Source: JBBDYH01 sp040901795 (GTDB lineage Bacteria; Planctomycetota; Planctomycetia; Pirellulales; JALHPA01). Taken from it: a stretch of 43,352 bases of DNA. Shown here in pieces: positions 17,526 to 25,818 of the stretch; the stretch's first letter is position 1, and the number at the start of each line of letters is the position of its first letter. The translations under genes and the position numbers were made by a program. Under the pieces are notes generated by a model, which saw only the letters and a list, made by a program, of their open reading frames with translations, made no database searches and was not told the DNA's origin. The stretch spans positions 1 to 43,352 of the forward strand of contig JBBDYH010000026.1 of the NCBI GenBank assembly GCA_040901795.1. Reading direction: 5' to 3'.

Positions 17526-18242
17526 CTACTTTTCGAGGTGGAAATCGATCACCAGCGGGAGATGGTCGGAGGCCTGGCGAGCCATGGGTGAATGCGCGAT
17601 TCGCGCGTGGCGGAGTACGATGTTGCCCCGGACGAACGCCTTGTCGAGCGAGCCGAGCGGCCAGTAGGCGGGAAACGAGCGAAACCGCGAGATGGGGGCG
17701 GTCAGTTGCGCAAAGCCTTGCTCAGCCAGGCAGCCGCGGCAGAGCGTGTTGCGCCAATCGTTGAAGTCGCCGACCACCATCGCAGGTAGGTGGTCCGACT
17801 CTTTGAACAAATTGTGCCCGAGCAAATGATCAAGTTGCCAATGGCGCTCCCTCTCGGCGAGCCCCAAGTGAAAGTGGACCAGTTGAAACGAACCCTCCGG
17901 GCTGTCCACAACGGCCATTTGCGCGCCGCGCGGCTTGCGGCGTTTGAGCCTCAACGAGATCTGGTGCTTGTGCAAGAACGGCCACCGCGACAGGATGAGG
18001 TTGCCGTACATTCCATACTTCAGGCTGACGTTGGCCTGGTACAAATGCGCGTCGAGTTTGAAGTAATCGGCCAGAATCTTGGGCTGATCGTCAAGGCGCG
18101 AGCGGCGACAGTGCCGATCGACCTCTTGCAAGCAAATGAGGTCGGGGTTCTCAGCTTCGATCACGCTGATGATTCGTTCAAAGCGATATCGTCGGTCACG
18201 ACCGCCGATCCCTTTATGGATGTTGTAACTCAGGAGCCGCAT
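17526..18242 (-). CDS. Endonuclease/exonuclease/phosphatase (EEP) family hydrolase
   Basis: A 238-aa metal-dependent phosphoesterase of the EEP superfamily (DNase I/exonuclease III/phosphatase fold). Landmarks are N7 in LLSYNIHKG, E40 in DLICLQEVDRH (metal ligand), the VVGDFNDW motif, and the C-terminal ASDHLPLVIDF, which supplies the catalytic Asp-His pair. The length fits a single domain. There is no signal peptide, so it is probably cytoplasmic. The substrate cannot be decided: the family includes nucleases, sphingomyelinase-like and phosphoinositide phosphatases. The gene stands alone between repeat blocks. Confidence 0.9.
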   Translation of the reverse strand: MRLLSYNIHKGIGGRDRRYRFERIISVIEAENPDLICLQEVDRHCRRSRLDDQPKILADYFKLDAHLYQANVSLKYGMYGNLILSRWPFLHKHQISLRLKRRKPRGAQMAVVDSPEGSFQLVHFHLGLAERERHWQLDHLLGHNLFKESDHLPAMVVGDFNDWRNTLCRGCLAEQGFAQLTAPISRFRSFPAYWPLGSLDKAFVRGNIVLRHARIAHSPMARQASDHLPLVIDFHLEK

Positions 18243-18244
18243 TC

Positions 18245-18300
18245 AAGGGTTCAGGGTTCGGGGTTCAGAGTTCAGGAGCTGGAGTTCAGGCTTTAGCCTG
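18245..18300. repeat. Heptad-like ttcaggg repeats and half of the long palindromic element
   Basis: Imperfect tandem copies of a ttcagggttc unit (18246-18274) run into ggagttcaggctttagcctg, one arm of the palindromic element seen at several other loci in the window. The block lies between the EEP gene start and the 3' end of the ABC-F gene. Confidence 0.7.
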
Positions 18301-18331
18301 TTCCAGCGCGCCGCGGCGGGAATTCCAACGA

Positions 18332-20266
18332 TCACCCATTCAGTTCCACCGCTTCTTCCCAGTGGTCGTAGAGCAGGGCCAGGGTCTCTTGATGTATCGC
18401 CAGATCGAGCTTGAGCGCGCGGACTTGCTCGCCGTTGCGCAGCACCGCTGGATCGCTGAGCGACGCGTTGATTGATTTGATCGCGGTCTCACGATCGTGA
18501 ATCTCCTGCTCCAGTTCGACGACTTTACGGTAGGGAAATCGCCGTTTACGTTTCGGCGGCGGCTCGGTCGTCGCGACACTTGTAACTGACTTCGTCGATG
18601 CCGCGCGGCCCGCGACCCGTCCATTCCCGGCAGCCGCCGCATCCGCCTTCCCTTGTGCCACGGCCAGCCCTTGCCGCACGAAATGCACATAAGTGTCGTA
18701 GTTGCCTTCGATGACGCGGAACCGCGAGGGCTCGACCACAAGCAGGTGATCGGCCACGCGGTTGAGGAAGTACCGGTCGTGGCTGACGAACAGCACCGTG
18801 CCGTCGAACTCGGCCAGCGCGTGCTCCAGCGACGCTCGCGCCCAAAGATCGAGATGGTTCGTCGGCTCGTCGAGCACCAGGAAGTTCGATTCGGTTGCGG
18901 CCAACCGGGCCAGCGCCGCACGATTGCGCTCGCCACCGCTGAGGCTCTTCACCGGCTGGAAAACCATGCCGCCCGTCAAGCCGAAGCGCGCCAGTAAGTC
19001 ACGGCGCTCAGGCTCGGTGAGCTCTTTGCCCAATGGTCGCACAGCCTCAACGGCCGGGAGCTCGTCGTCAAGATCGGCCAGTAACTGATCGAAATAGGCG
19101 ATCTTCACGCCCGTGCCGATGGACACGTAGCCGCTGTCCTGCTCCGTGCGGCCGACGAGACACCGCAGCAGCGTCGTCTTGCCCGTCCCGTTCGGCCCTA
19201 GAATCCCCCATCGCTGGCCGCGCTCGATCTGGAAGCTCAAGTTGGCGAACAGCGGGCAGTCGTATGCCTTGCTCACGCGCTCGGCGCGCACCACAATGTC
19301 GCCCGACCGTTTGGCCGGCGGAAAACCCATCACCGGCGCGGCGATCTCGCGGGGCCGGTCGACGCGCTCGATGCGGGCGAGCTTCTTCTCGCGGTCTTTG
19401 GCCTGCGCGGCCTTCTGACCGGAGAAGTTGCGGCGGATGAACTCTTCGGCCTTGGCGATTTCCTCTTGCTGCTTTTCATAGGTCCGCCGCTGGACTTCCA
19501 GACGTTCCGACTTCTGTCGCCAATACGCGGAGAAGTTGCCCGCGTACGAGTCGACCGTGCCGCGATACAGCTCCAGCGTGCGGTCGGTGACGCGATCGAG
19601 AAAATAGCGGTCGTGGCTGACGATGATCATCGCCTGGTCGGTGTCGCGCAGGAAGTTTTCCAGCCACTCGGTCGCCTCGATGTCGAGGTGGTTCGAGGGC
19701 TCATCGAGGAGCATCACGTCGGGCTCGGCCAAGAGCAGCCGTGCAAGCAGCAGCCGGTTCTGCTGGCCGCCGCTCAATTGCTCGACGGGCTGCTGATAAT
19801 TTTCCGGCCGAAAGCCCAAGCCGGTGAGGACCTGCTCGATTTTGTGGTCGAGGCTGTATGCGCCGTGCAGGTGCAGATCGTGCTGCAGCCGATCAAACTG
19901 TTTGCCCAGCCGCTGCCGATCGACGGCGTTGCTGGCGGCGGCGAGCGCCTCGGCGACGCGCTGGGCTTCGGCGGCGATGGCCAGTAAATGCTCCAGGCCG
20001 CTTTGGGCCTCCTCCCACAGCGTGCGGCCTGGCGAAAACAGTGGCTGCTGTTCCAAGTAAGCCAGACGGGCGGATGGATGCAGGTCCACGCTACCCGAGT
20101 CGGGCGATTCCAGGCCAGCGAGGATCTTGAGCAGTGTCGTCTTACCTGCGCCGTTCGGTCCGACGAGGCCGATCCGCTCGTGGGGGCGGACCTCGAACGT
20201 CACACCGGCGAGAACCGGGTCAGGACCGAAGTGCTTGGTGATGGAAGCGACGTTGAGGAGGATCAT
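18332..20266 (-). CDS. ABC-F family ATP-binding protein
   Basis: A 644-aa protein with two ABC ATPase domains and no membrane segment, as in ABC-F proteins that act on ribosomes. Domain 1 has Walker A GPNGAGKTT at 36-44, signature LSGGQQNR near 162 and LLDEPSNHLDI. Domain 2 has GPNGTGKTT near 357, LSGGERNR near 441 and VLDEPTNHLDL. The inter-domain linker is long and charged (NFSGQKAAQAKDREKKLARIE region), as expected for the P-site-tRNA-interaction motif. The C-terminus (about 575-640) is a predicted coiled coil resembling Uup/YdiF types. The start at 20266 begins the ABC fold exactly; an upstream in-frame extension to 20359 would be encoded by a palindromic repeat and is unlikely. A precise subfamily, and any antibiotic-resistance role, cannot be assigned. 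Confidence 0.94.
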   Translation of the reverse strand: MILLNVASITKHFGPDPVLAGVTFEVRPHERIGLVGPNGAGKTTLLKILAGLESPDSGSVDLHPSARLAYLEQQPLFSPGRTLWEEAQSGLEHLLAIAAEAQRVAEALAAASNAVDRQRLGKQFDRLQHDLHLHGAYSLDHKIEQVLTGLGFRPENYQQPVEQLSGGQQNRLLLARLLLAEPDVMLLDEPSNHLDIEATEWLENFLRDTDQAMIIVSHDRYFLDRVTDRTLELYRGTVDSYAGNFSAYWRQKSERLEVQRRTYEKQQEEIAKAEEFIRRNFSGQKAAQAKDREKKLARIERVDRPREIAAPVMGFPPAKRSGDIVVRAERVSKAYDCPLFANLSFQIERGQRWGILGPNGTGKTTLLRCLVGRTEQDSGYVSIGTGVKIAYFDQLLADLDDELPAVEAVRPLGKELTEPERRDLLARFGLTGGMVFQPVKSLSGGERNRAALARLAATESNFLVLDEPTNHLDLWARASLEHALAEFDGTVLFVSHDRYFLNRVADHLLVVEPSRFRVIEGNYDTYVHFVRQGLAVAQGKADAAAAGNGRVAGRAASTKSVTSVATTEPPPKRKRRFPYRKVVELEQEIHDRETAIKSINASLSDPAVLRNGEQVRALKLDLAIHQETLALLYDHWEEAVELNG

Positions 20267-20289
20267 GCAGGCTTGTCTGGCGCGTTGTT

Positions 20290-20343
20290 GTTGGAGTTCA
20301 GGCTTCAGCCTGCCGGCGGACAAGCTAAAGCTTGAACTCCAAC
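20290..20343. repeat. Long palindromic element, ABC-F / prpD-like intergenic copy
   Basis: The arms gttggagttcaggcttcagc and caagctaaagcttgaactcc (plus aac) are near-perfect complements around a ccggcgga centre. It lies in the divergent gap between the ABC-F gene and the MmgE/PrpD gene. Confidence 0.85.
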
Positions 20344-20436
20344 GGTTGAACTCCAGCAATGTTATATTATGTCATTCGCGGCCAGCCCTGTAGGGCAAAC
20401 GAGACTGGTAGACGGGGAGACGGGGAGAAAAGCGAG

Positions 20437-22011
20437 TTGACGACCGATTACCTAACTCTGCCGGCGGATACGAATCAGGTTCGCGGTCTGGCACAGTACG
20501 CGATTGACTTTCTGGCGGGGCGGTACGCGCCCCCGAGTGAACAGGCCTTGCGCTGTGTCGAGCGGTTTCATCTGGACAGCATCGCCTGTGCGGTCTCGGC
20601 GCTGGCTTGCGAGACGAATGCCCCGCGCGTGCTGCGTGAAGAGGCGCTCACATATCGCGCGTTGCCGCCACAGCACGGCGTTCCATGTTTCGGGTCGCGC
20701 GTGGCCGTGCGGCCGGAGAAAGCCGTCCTGGCCAACTGCGCGGCGGTGCGCGAATGGGACGCCAATGGTACGAACTTCGGCTATAACCCGGCGCGCGGAC
20801 ACACGAAGGGGGAATTTGGCCACAACGATTTTTATCCGGTGGCAATTGCAGCGGCGCAGCAGCGCGTCTTTGACGGAAATCGAACGCTGCTGGGGATGCT
20901 TGCGCTCGATGAAATCCGCGGGCGGCTGGCGGAGGTGTTCTCGCTCAAGACGCATAAGATTGATCATGTCGTGCATGGGGCGATCGCGTCGGCGGCGGTC
21001 TATGGCGCGATGATGGGGGCGACGGTTGATCAAATCGAGTCGGCCGTGGGCCTGGTCGTAGCGCATTACGTTCCGTTTCGCGCGATACGCCACGGCCAGC
21101 AGCTATCGGACTCGAAGGGCGCCTCGGCTGCCCTGAGCGCCGAGTTGGCCGTCCTCTCGGTCGAACGCGCTATGCGCGGCTTCATCGGCCCGGCCGACAT
21201 CTTCCGTAACTCCGAGGCGATTTTCTGTCGGTTCGAGCCGCCGAACGCCCCGGGGCTCAGTCCGTTCGAGCTTGTGCTTTCGACATCCGGCGACGACTTC
21301 GCCGTCTGCGGCATGCACTTCAAGCTGGGACTCTATGAACATCAAAGTGCCGGGGCGATTCAGGGCCTGGTTGCCCTACTTGAGCGGCAACTCGGATTGC
21401 TGGATGCGCCGGAGAAAATCCGCACGGTGCGAATTACGATCTACGAGCCGGCGTTTGGCATCATCGGCGATCCGGCGAAGCGCGACCCGCGCACGCGGCA
21501 GAGTGCGGACCACTCGATGGTTTACATCGTTGGCACGCTGTTGCGAAAGGCATTCGAGCTGCGGCGCGGCGGGTGGCGCGAGCTGATGCTGATGCCTGAG
21601 GATTATGACGATGCGGCGCTATATCATCCGCTCACGCGGCAGCTTATGCAGCGGATCGATTTTCGCCACGGCGGGGCGGAATACGATCGGAAGTACCCCG
21701 ATGGCATTCCGACCACGGTGGAGATTGAGCATGAGGACTCGGGACTGTTTTCGAGCGGCCTCGTGATGTATCCGGAGGGGCACGCTCGATGCACCAGCGG
21801 CAACTTGGACAAGCTGCTTAGCCACAAGTTCCGGTTGCTGGCTGCGAAGGGGGTCGCGGACGTGGAGGCTCTGCATCGTCGGTTTAGCGGATGGGCGGAA
21901 AAATCGGCGGAGGAGATTGGGACGCTGTACGACTTTGAAATCAAAGATGTGTCCACTTCGTCTACCGAGGAGCAACAAAAATTGGCATCAAAACATAAAT
22001 TGCGAGGGTGA
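20437..22011 (+). CDS. MmgE/PrpD family protein (2-methylcitrate dehydratase-like)
   Basis: A 524-aa member of the MmgE/PrpD family, whose best known members dehydrate 2-methylcitrate in the methylcitrate cycle of propionate breakdown. Characteristic blocks are RFHLDSIACAVSAL near the N-terminus, NCAAVREWDANGTNF, ARGHTKGEFGHNDFYPVAI and the HYVPFRAIRHGQQLSDSKG region; the C-terminal EIEHEDSGLFSSGLV also fits PrpD. Length is slightly above the family norm. The likely start is TTG 20437, preceded by ggggagaaaagcgag; an ATG at 20359 would add 26 residues reading through low-complexity sequence. No prpB or prpC is nearby, so a methylcitrate-cycle role is inferred by family only. The 3' end overlaps a small gene on the other strand by 50 bases. 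Confidence 0.9.
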   Translation: MTTDYLTLPADTNQVRGLAQYAIDFLAGRYAPPSEQALRCVERFHLDSIACAVSALACETNAPRVLREEALTYRALPPQHGVPCFGSRVAVRPEKAVLANCAAVREWDANGTNFGYNPARGHTKGEFGHNDFYPVAIAAAQQRVFDGNRTLLGMLALDEIRGRLAEVFSLKTHKIDHVVHGAIASAAVYGAMMGATVDQIESAVGLVVAHYVPFRAIRHGQQLSDSKGASAALSAELAVLSVERAMRGFIGPADIFRNSEAIFCRFEPPNAPGLSPFELVLSTSGDDFAVCGMHFKLGLYEHQSAGAIQGLVALLERQLGLLDAPEKIRTVRITIYEPAFGIIGDPAKRDPRTRQSADHSMVYIVGTLLRKAFELRRGGWRELMLMPEDYDDAALYHPLTRQLMQRIDFRHGGAEYDRKYPDGIPTTVEIEHEDSGLFSSGLVMYPEGHARCTSGNLDKLLSHKFRLLAAKGVADVEALHRRFSGWAEKSAEEIGTLYDFEIKDVSTSSTEEQQKLASKHKLRG

Positions 22012-22261
22012 GAAGCAGGCAAGTATATGGAACAAGTCGCCACCCCCTTGAACGCGACGTCCAATAGATACTTGCAACTCCTGAAGCGATCGATGCTGAT
22101 AAGGCGATGCTCACGCCATCAATGTGTGAACCAACGCGGAGCGACTGTTCAAATGGCGAGTGATACAACGCAATCGACACGGCAATGCAAAGAGTGAACA
22201 GCCCAAATACGACTCCTGCGATTGAGCGTATATTCGAGAGAACGCTGCTCATGATTGACAT
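21962..22261 (-). CDS. Small hydrophobic protein with three predicted membrane helices
   Basis: A 99-aa protein of unknown family. Hydrophobic segments lie at about 13-34 (SIAGVVFGLFTLCIAVSIAL), 49-69 and 74-96 (VPYTCLLLTLAIYVLMPIFV), with short loops. The start at 22261 lies inside the end of the antitoxin-like gene (13-base overlap, different frame) and has gagg just upstream, so translation is probably coupled. The 3' end overlaps the convergent prpD-like gene by 50 bases, so chance coding is a real alternative, although the hydrophobicity pattern is regular. Confidence 0.55.
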   Translation of the reverse strand: MSIMSSVLSNIRSIAGVVFGLFTLCIAVSIALYHSPFEQSLRVGSHIDGVSIALSASIASGVASIYWTSRSRGWRLVPYTCLLLTLAIYVLMPIFVAPR

Positions 22262-22449
22262 GCGTCCTCTGAATGGTCCCGGTACTCACGGCCGAGGCGA
22301 ACAATTTCATCAAACTCGGGATCATTCGCAAAGATCCCAAACGTCTCTTCGGCGCTGGCAAAGGGGCGAAGCGGTTTAAGCTCGCGGCGCAACTCGGCTA
22401 CTTGCCGAGCAAGATCGTCGACTTTTTGTTCCAATTGCTCGAGGGTCAT
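22249..22449 (-). CDS. Small antitoxin-like protein (coiled-coil N-terminus)
   Basis: A 66-aa protein. Residues 1-27 form a heptad-patterned helix (MTLEQLEQKVDDLARQVAEL), followed by FGIFANDPEFDEIVRLGREYRD. In my knowledge this arrangement is typical of small antitoxin-like proteins that precede VapC/PIN toxins in Planctomycetes and Cyanobacteria. Here no PIN gene follows; a 3-TM protein gene overlaps its end instead. The C-terminus is short and lacks the basic tail often seen. It is divergent from truB. Confidence 0.7.
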   Translation of the reverse strand: MTLEQLEQKVDDLARQVAELRRELKPLRPFASAEETFGIFANDPEFDEIVRLGREYRDHSEDACQS

Positions 22450-22512
22450 ATCCGAATTCTGATGCTTAAATGAGTTCAGATGAGTTACCCCGTGACTATT
22501 TTACGCTGAATC

Positions 22513-23397
22513 ATGCTCGTTGGAATACTGAGCGTCAACAAGCCGCCGGGCATATCGTCTCGGCAGGCGGTGGACCTGGTGAAGCGGCTCGTGCGACCGG
22601 CCAAGGTAGGGCACGCCGGCACGCTGGACCCGCTGGCAACCGGTGTCCTCGTGGTCTGCATCGGCAAAGCGACGCGACTGATTGAGTTCGTACAGCAGAT
22701 GCCGAAGCAATATCGGGCGACTTTTCTGCTGGGACGCACAAGCCCCACCGAGGACGTTGAAGGCGAGGTCACTGAGATTGTTGATTCGCCGACCCCTGGC
22801 CGCGAAGAAATCGAGAGCGTGTGCGACCGGTTCATCGGTACGATCGAGCAACGTCCACCGGTATTCTCGGCGCTTAAAGTCGGCGGCCGGCGGGCCTACG
22901 ACTTGGCGCGCGGTGGTAAGGCGGTCGAGCTGGCACCGCGACCGGTGACCATCTATGGCATGGCGATACTCGAATATGAGTATCCGCGGTTGACACTCGA
23001 CGTGCGGTGCGGCTCGGGAACGTACGTGCGCTCACTTGGGCGCGACCTGGCTGAGTCGCTGGGCACGGGGGCGGTCATGAGTGAGCTCACGCGTACGGAG
23101 ATTGGTCCCTTTCACATTGACAGCGCAATTGATCCATGCCGGCTCAATGAGTCCGTGCTGCGTAACGTGCTGCAACCGCCCCAGGATGCGCTGGTGGGAT
23201 TGCCACAAATCGTGCTGGACGAACGCGAGATTGAGTTAGTGGCGCACGGGCGATTCATGGACTGTACTGATTCAGAATCGGGCATAACCGAGTCGTTGTT
23301 GGTTGCCATTGACGAGCACAGCGAAATAGTTGCAGTTCTGAAGCGCCGCGACGACGGCGCGCTGTGGCCGTATATCAACTTTGTCGGAAAAGGCTAA
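22513..23397 (+). CDS. truB: tRNA pseudouridine(55) synthase TruB
   Basis: A 294-aa enzyme that isomerises U55 in the T-loop of elongator tRNAs. The catalytic aspartate is D39 in the hallmark GHAGTLDPLATGVL. The KPPGISS motif near the N-terminus, the KQYRATFLLGRTSPTEDVEG block, RPPVFSALKVGGRRAYDLAR and CGSGTYVRSLGRDL are all present in the correct order. The length is normal for bacterial TruB. There is no clear ribosome binding site before ATG 22513, but the protein starts exactly where the family does. In many bacteria truB sits with rbfA and rpsO; here it stands alone, divergent from the antitoxin-like gene. Confidence 0.97.
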   Translation: MLVGILSVNKPPGISSRQAVDLVKRLVRPAKVGHAGTLDPLATGVLVVCIGKATRLIEFVQQMPKQYRATFLLGRTSPTEDVEGEVTEIVDSPTPGREEIESVCDRFIGTIEQRPPVFSALKVGGRRAYDLARGGKAVELAPRPVTIYGMAILEYEYPRLTLDVRCGSGTYVRSLGRDLAESLGTGAVMSELTRTEIGPFHIDSAIDPCRLNESVLRNVLQPPQDALVGLPQIVLDEREIELVAHGRFMDCTDSESGITESLLVAIDEHSEIVAVLKRRDDGALWPYINFVGKG

Positions 23398-23411
23398 GAT
23401 CGCGAGCCAGG

Positions 23412-23432
23412 CACTGCTCGCCGCGAGCAGTG
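23412..23432. repeat. Palindromic repeat, copy 1 (cactgctcg family)
   Basis: A perfect 9-bp stem (cactgctcg, ccg, cgagcagtg) lies just downstream of truB. The same stem recurs at 25785-25805, and a related one at 42194-42216. Confidence 0.8.
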
Positions 23433-23482
23433 GCACACCAAGGGCCGCTCCCGGTCCCCAGTCTCATCGTCTCCGTGTATCC

Positions 23483-25579
23483 TTATCTCGACTTCGCCGC
23501 CACGTAACAAACCAGGCTCCGCTCGAGTAGACGCACCGGATGGCTCGGCATCAGGACCGGACCGTTGGCGTCGGGGTAAATGTCCTCGGGGCTGGCCGCT
23601 GCGGTGTCGATGAACTTGCGCCAGACAATGGGGCGCGCGAGCTCCGGCACCACGAAGTCGCGAGGCAGCGTGCCGCCATGAATGAACAGCATGACGTGCC
23701 GCCCTTGGCGCTCCGGATCTTCATCGACGTCGGGCACGCCAAACAGGCATGTCAGGCTGGCGTCGTTGGCGTGCCATTCCACCGCCTTACCGCTAGCGCT
23801 AAACCAGCTCACATCGGGCAACAATCCAGGTCGATTCGGAATGCCCTTCAGGAAATCGAGCCGGCGGACGGTTGGGTTTGCTTTGCGGAATGCGATCAGA
23901 GCCTGCACGAAGCGGAGCAGCTCTGGGTTCTTGTCGAGCAACTTCCAGTTAAACCATGAAAGCGCATTGTCCTGGCAATAGGCATTGTTGTTGCCGCGCT
24001 GCGTGCGTCGGCATTCGTCGCCGGCCAAGAGCATCGGCACGCCCTGACTCAACAGCAAGGTCGCCAGAGAATTCTTGAGCTGCCGCTGGCGAAGGGTCTC
24101 GATTGCCCGCTTTCGGGTAGGGCCTTCGACGCCGTAGTTGGCGCTGTAGTTATTGTTGTCGCCGTCGCGATTTCCCTCGCCGTTGTCCTCGTTGTGTTTG
24201 AACGAATAGCTGACCAGATCGTTCAACGTGAAGCCGTCATGCGACGTGATGAAATTGATGCTGTGATACGGCTGCCGCCCGCCGGCCTGATAAAGGTCCG
24301 CCGAACCAGCCAACCGCGTCGCCAGGTGGCCGCGCTGGCCGATGTCGCCGCGCCAGTAGCGGCGGACATCGTCGCGATACCGGCCGTTCCACTCCGCCCA
24401 GCGCATGCTGGCAAACGAACCCACCTGATAGGCGCCGGCCGCGTCCCAAGCCTCGGCGATGATTTTTGTATCGGCGAGGAGTGGATCCTCGGCGATCAGT
24501 TCGACCATCGGCGGGTTGGGAACGATTTCACCCGTTCGGTCGCGGCTGAGAATCGAGGCCAGATCGAAACGGAAGCCGTCGATGTGATAGTTATGAACCC
24601 AATGCCGCAGGCAGAGGAAGATCATCTCGCGGACGACTGGGTGATTGCCGTTGATCGTATTGCCGCAGCCGGTGTAGTTGCGGTACCAGCCGCCGCCGTT
24701 GCCGAGCATGTAATAAACGCGATTCTCCAGGCCCTTGAAGCTGAAGGTCGGCCCACGCTCGTTGCCTTCGGCGGTGTGATTGAAAACGACGTCGAGGATC
24801 ACCTCGATGCCGGCCTGGTGCAGCGCGCGGACCATCTCCTTGAACTCATTCACCTGGCTGCCCGGCTCGGAGCCGACTCCGTAGCCACGATGCGGCGCAA
24901 AAAAGCAGAGCGGATCGTAGCCCCAATAGTTCGGATGCTCCAGTGTGTGACCAAAGGGGCTTTCAGTTGGAAATTCGTGAACCGGCATCAATTCGACCGC
25001 CGTCACACCCAACGACTTGAGGTAGGGAATCTTTTCGATCACCCCCAGATACGTGCCGGGGTTCTCGACGCCGCTCGAGGGATCGCGCGTGAAGCCGCGG
25101 ACGTGCAGCTCGTAGATCACTGTCTCGGCCAGGCTGCGCTTGATATGGCGGTCGCCTTGCCAATCGAAATAGTCTTCGATCACCACGCACTTGGGTGGGC
25201 GGATGATCCCATCGTCGGCCGAGAGGAACCGGCCCGCCAACGCTTTGGCGTACGGATCGATCAATCGCGCGCGTCCGTCGAAGCGTTGTCCGTGCTCGGG
25301 ATCGTACGGCCCTTCCGCTTGAAAGTGATAGAGTTGACCGGCGCCCAACTCCGGCACGAACACACTCCAAATATCTCCCCAGCGGTCGTTCTCACGATCG
25401 AACGAGATGATTTCAGCCGGGTCGCAATCATCGACATTGTCGTAGAGCAACACGCGCATCGCAGTCGCCGAACGACTGAAGACCACGAACTGCACGCCGC
25501 TGTCGTGCAAGATCGCGCCGTAAGGAAGGGAATGCGAGAAGTGAAGCGTAGGGTGTGGATGCACAAGTTTCTTCAGCAT
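23483..25579 (-). CDS. glgX: Glycogen debranching enzyme GlgX (isoamylase-type)
   Basis: A 698-aa glycoside hydrolase of family 13 (GH13_11), with an N-terminal CBM48-like domain (about 15-120) and a TIM-barrel catalytic domain. Conserved regions are DVVFNHTAEGNERGPTFSF (region I), DGFRFDLASIL with the nucleophile Asp (region II), KIIAEAWDAAG with the acid/base Glu (region III), and FITSHDGFTLNDLVSY (region IV). The C-terminal beta domain is complete. It should hydrolyse alpha-1,6 branches in glycogen after phosphorylase action. ATG 25579 is preferred; a second in-frame ATG at 25618 would add 13 basic residues. No other glycogen genes are visible nearby. Confidence 0.96.
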   Translation of the reverse strand: MLKKLVHPHPTLHFSHSLPYGAILHDSGVQFVVFSRSATAMRVLLYDNVDDCDPAEIISFDRENDRWGDIWSVFVPELGAGQLYHFQAEGPYDPEHGQRFDGRARLIDPYAKALAGRFLSADDGIIRPPKCVVIEDYFDWQGDRHIKRSLAETVIYELHVRGFTRDPSSGVENPGTYLGVIEKIPYLKSLGVTAVELMPVHEFPTESPFGHTLEHPNYWGYDPLCFFAPHRGYGVGSEPGSQVNEFKEMVRALHQAGIEVILDVVFNHTAEGNERGPTFSFKGLENRVYYMLGNGGGWYRNYTGCGNTINGNHPVVREMIFLCLRHWVHNYHIDGFRFDLASILSRDRTGEIVPNPPMVELIAEDPLLADTKIIAEAWDAAGAYQVGSFASMRWAEWNGRYRDDVRRYWRGDIGQRGHLATRLAGSADLYQAGGRQPYHSINFITSHDGFTLNDLVSYSFKHNEDNGEGNRDGDNNNYSANYGVEGPTRKRAIETLRQRQLKNSLATLLLSQGVPMLLAGDECRRTQRGNNNAYCQDNALSWFNWKLLDKNPELLRFVQALIAFRKANPTVRRLDFLKGIPNRPGLLPDVSWFSASGKAVEWHANDASLTCLFGVPDVDEDPERQGRHVMLFIHGGTLPRDFVVPELARPIVWRKFIDTAAASPEDIYPDANGPVLMPSHPVRLLERSLVCYVAAKSR

Positions 25580-25784
25580 GGTTCCGTCCCGGGTGCGAGT
25601 GGAAGTTCTCTTAAGCATACCACTCGCTCTTTACCGGACGTGCTCACAAGCCGCATCGAGAGAGACGAATTCTCACTCTTTCATGAGTGTTGAGCGGGCT
25701 GAAGAAGACTGACGGGTCAGCCATCCTGGCGCGAGCACCGAAGGGACGACGTCTGTGACGACTCGGCGAGTTGGCAGGCTGTGG

Positions 25785-25805
25785 CACTGCTCGCGGCGAG
25801 CAGTG
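25785..25805. repeat. Palindromic repeat, copy 2 (cactgctcg family)
   Basis: A perfect 9-bp stem (cactgctcg, cgg, cgagcagtg) lies just beyond the 3' end of the cytochrome c'-like gene. Same arms as 23412-23432. Confidence 0.8.
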
Positions 25806-25818
25806 GCACGGGGCGCCG

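Noticed and set aside
16365..17591. 408-codon frame antisense to the 956-aa secreted protein
   Set aside because: The - strand frame has a signal peptide and ribosome binding site; the + frame has neither.
18332..20359. Longer ABC-F start at 20359
   Set aside because: The extra 31 residues are encoded by the palindromic repeat; the ABC fold starts at 20266.
24194..25693. 499-codon frame antisense to glgX
   Set aside because: glgX has all family motifs; the antisense frame is a by-product of codon composition.
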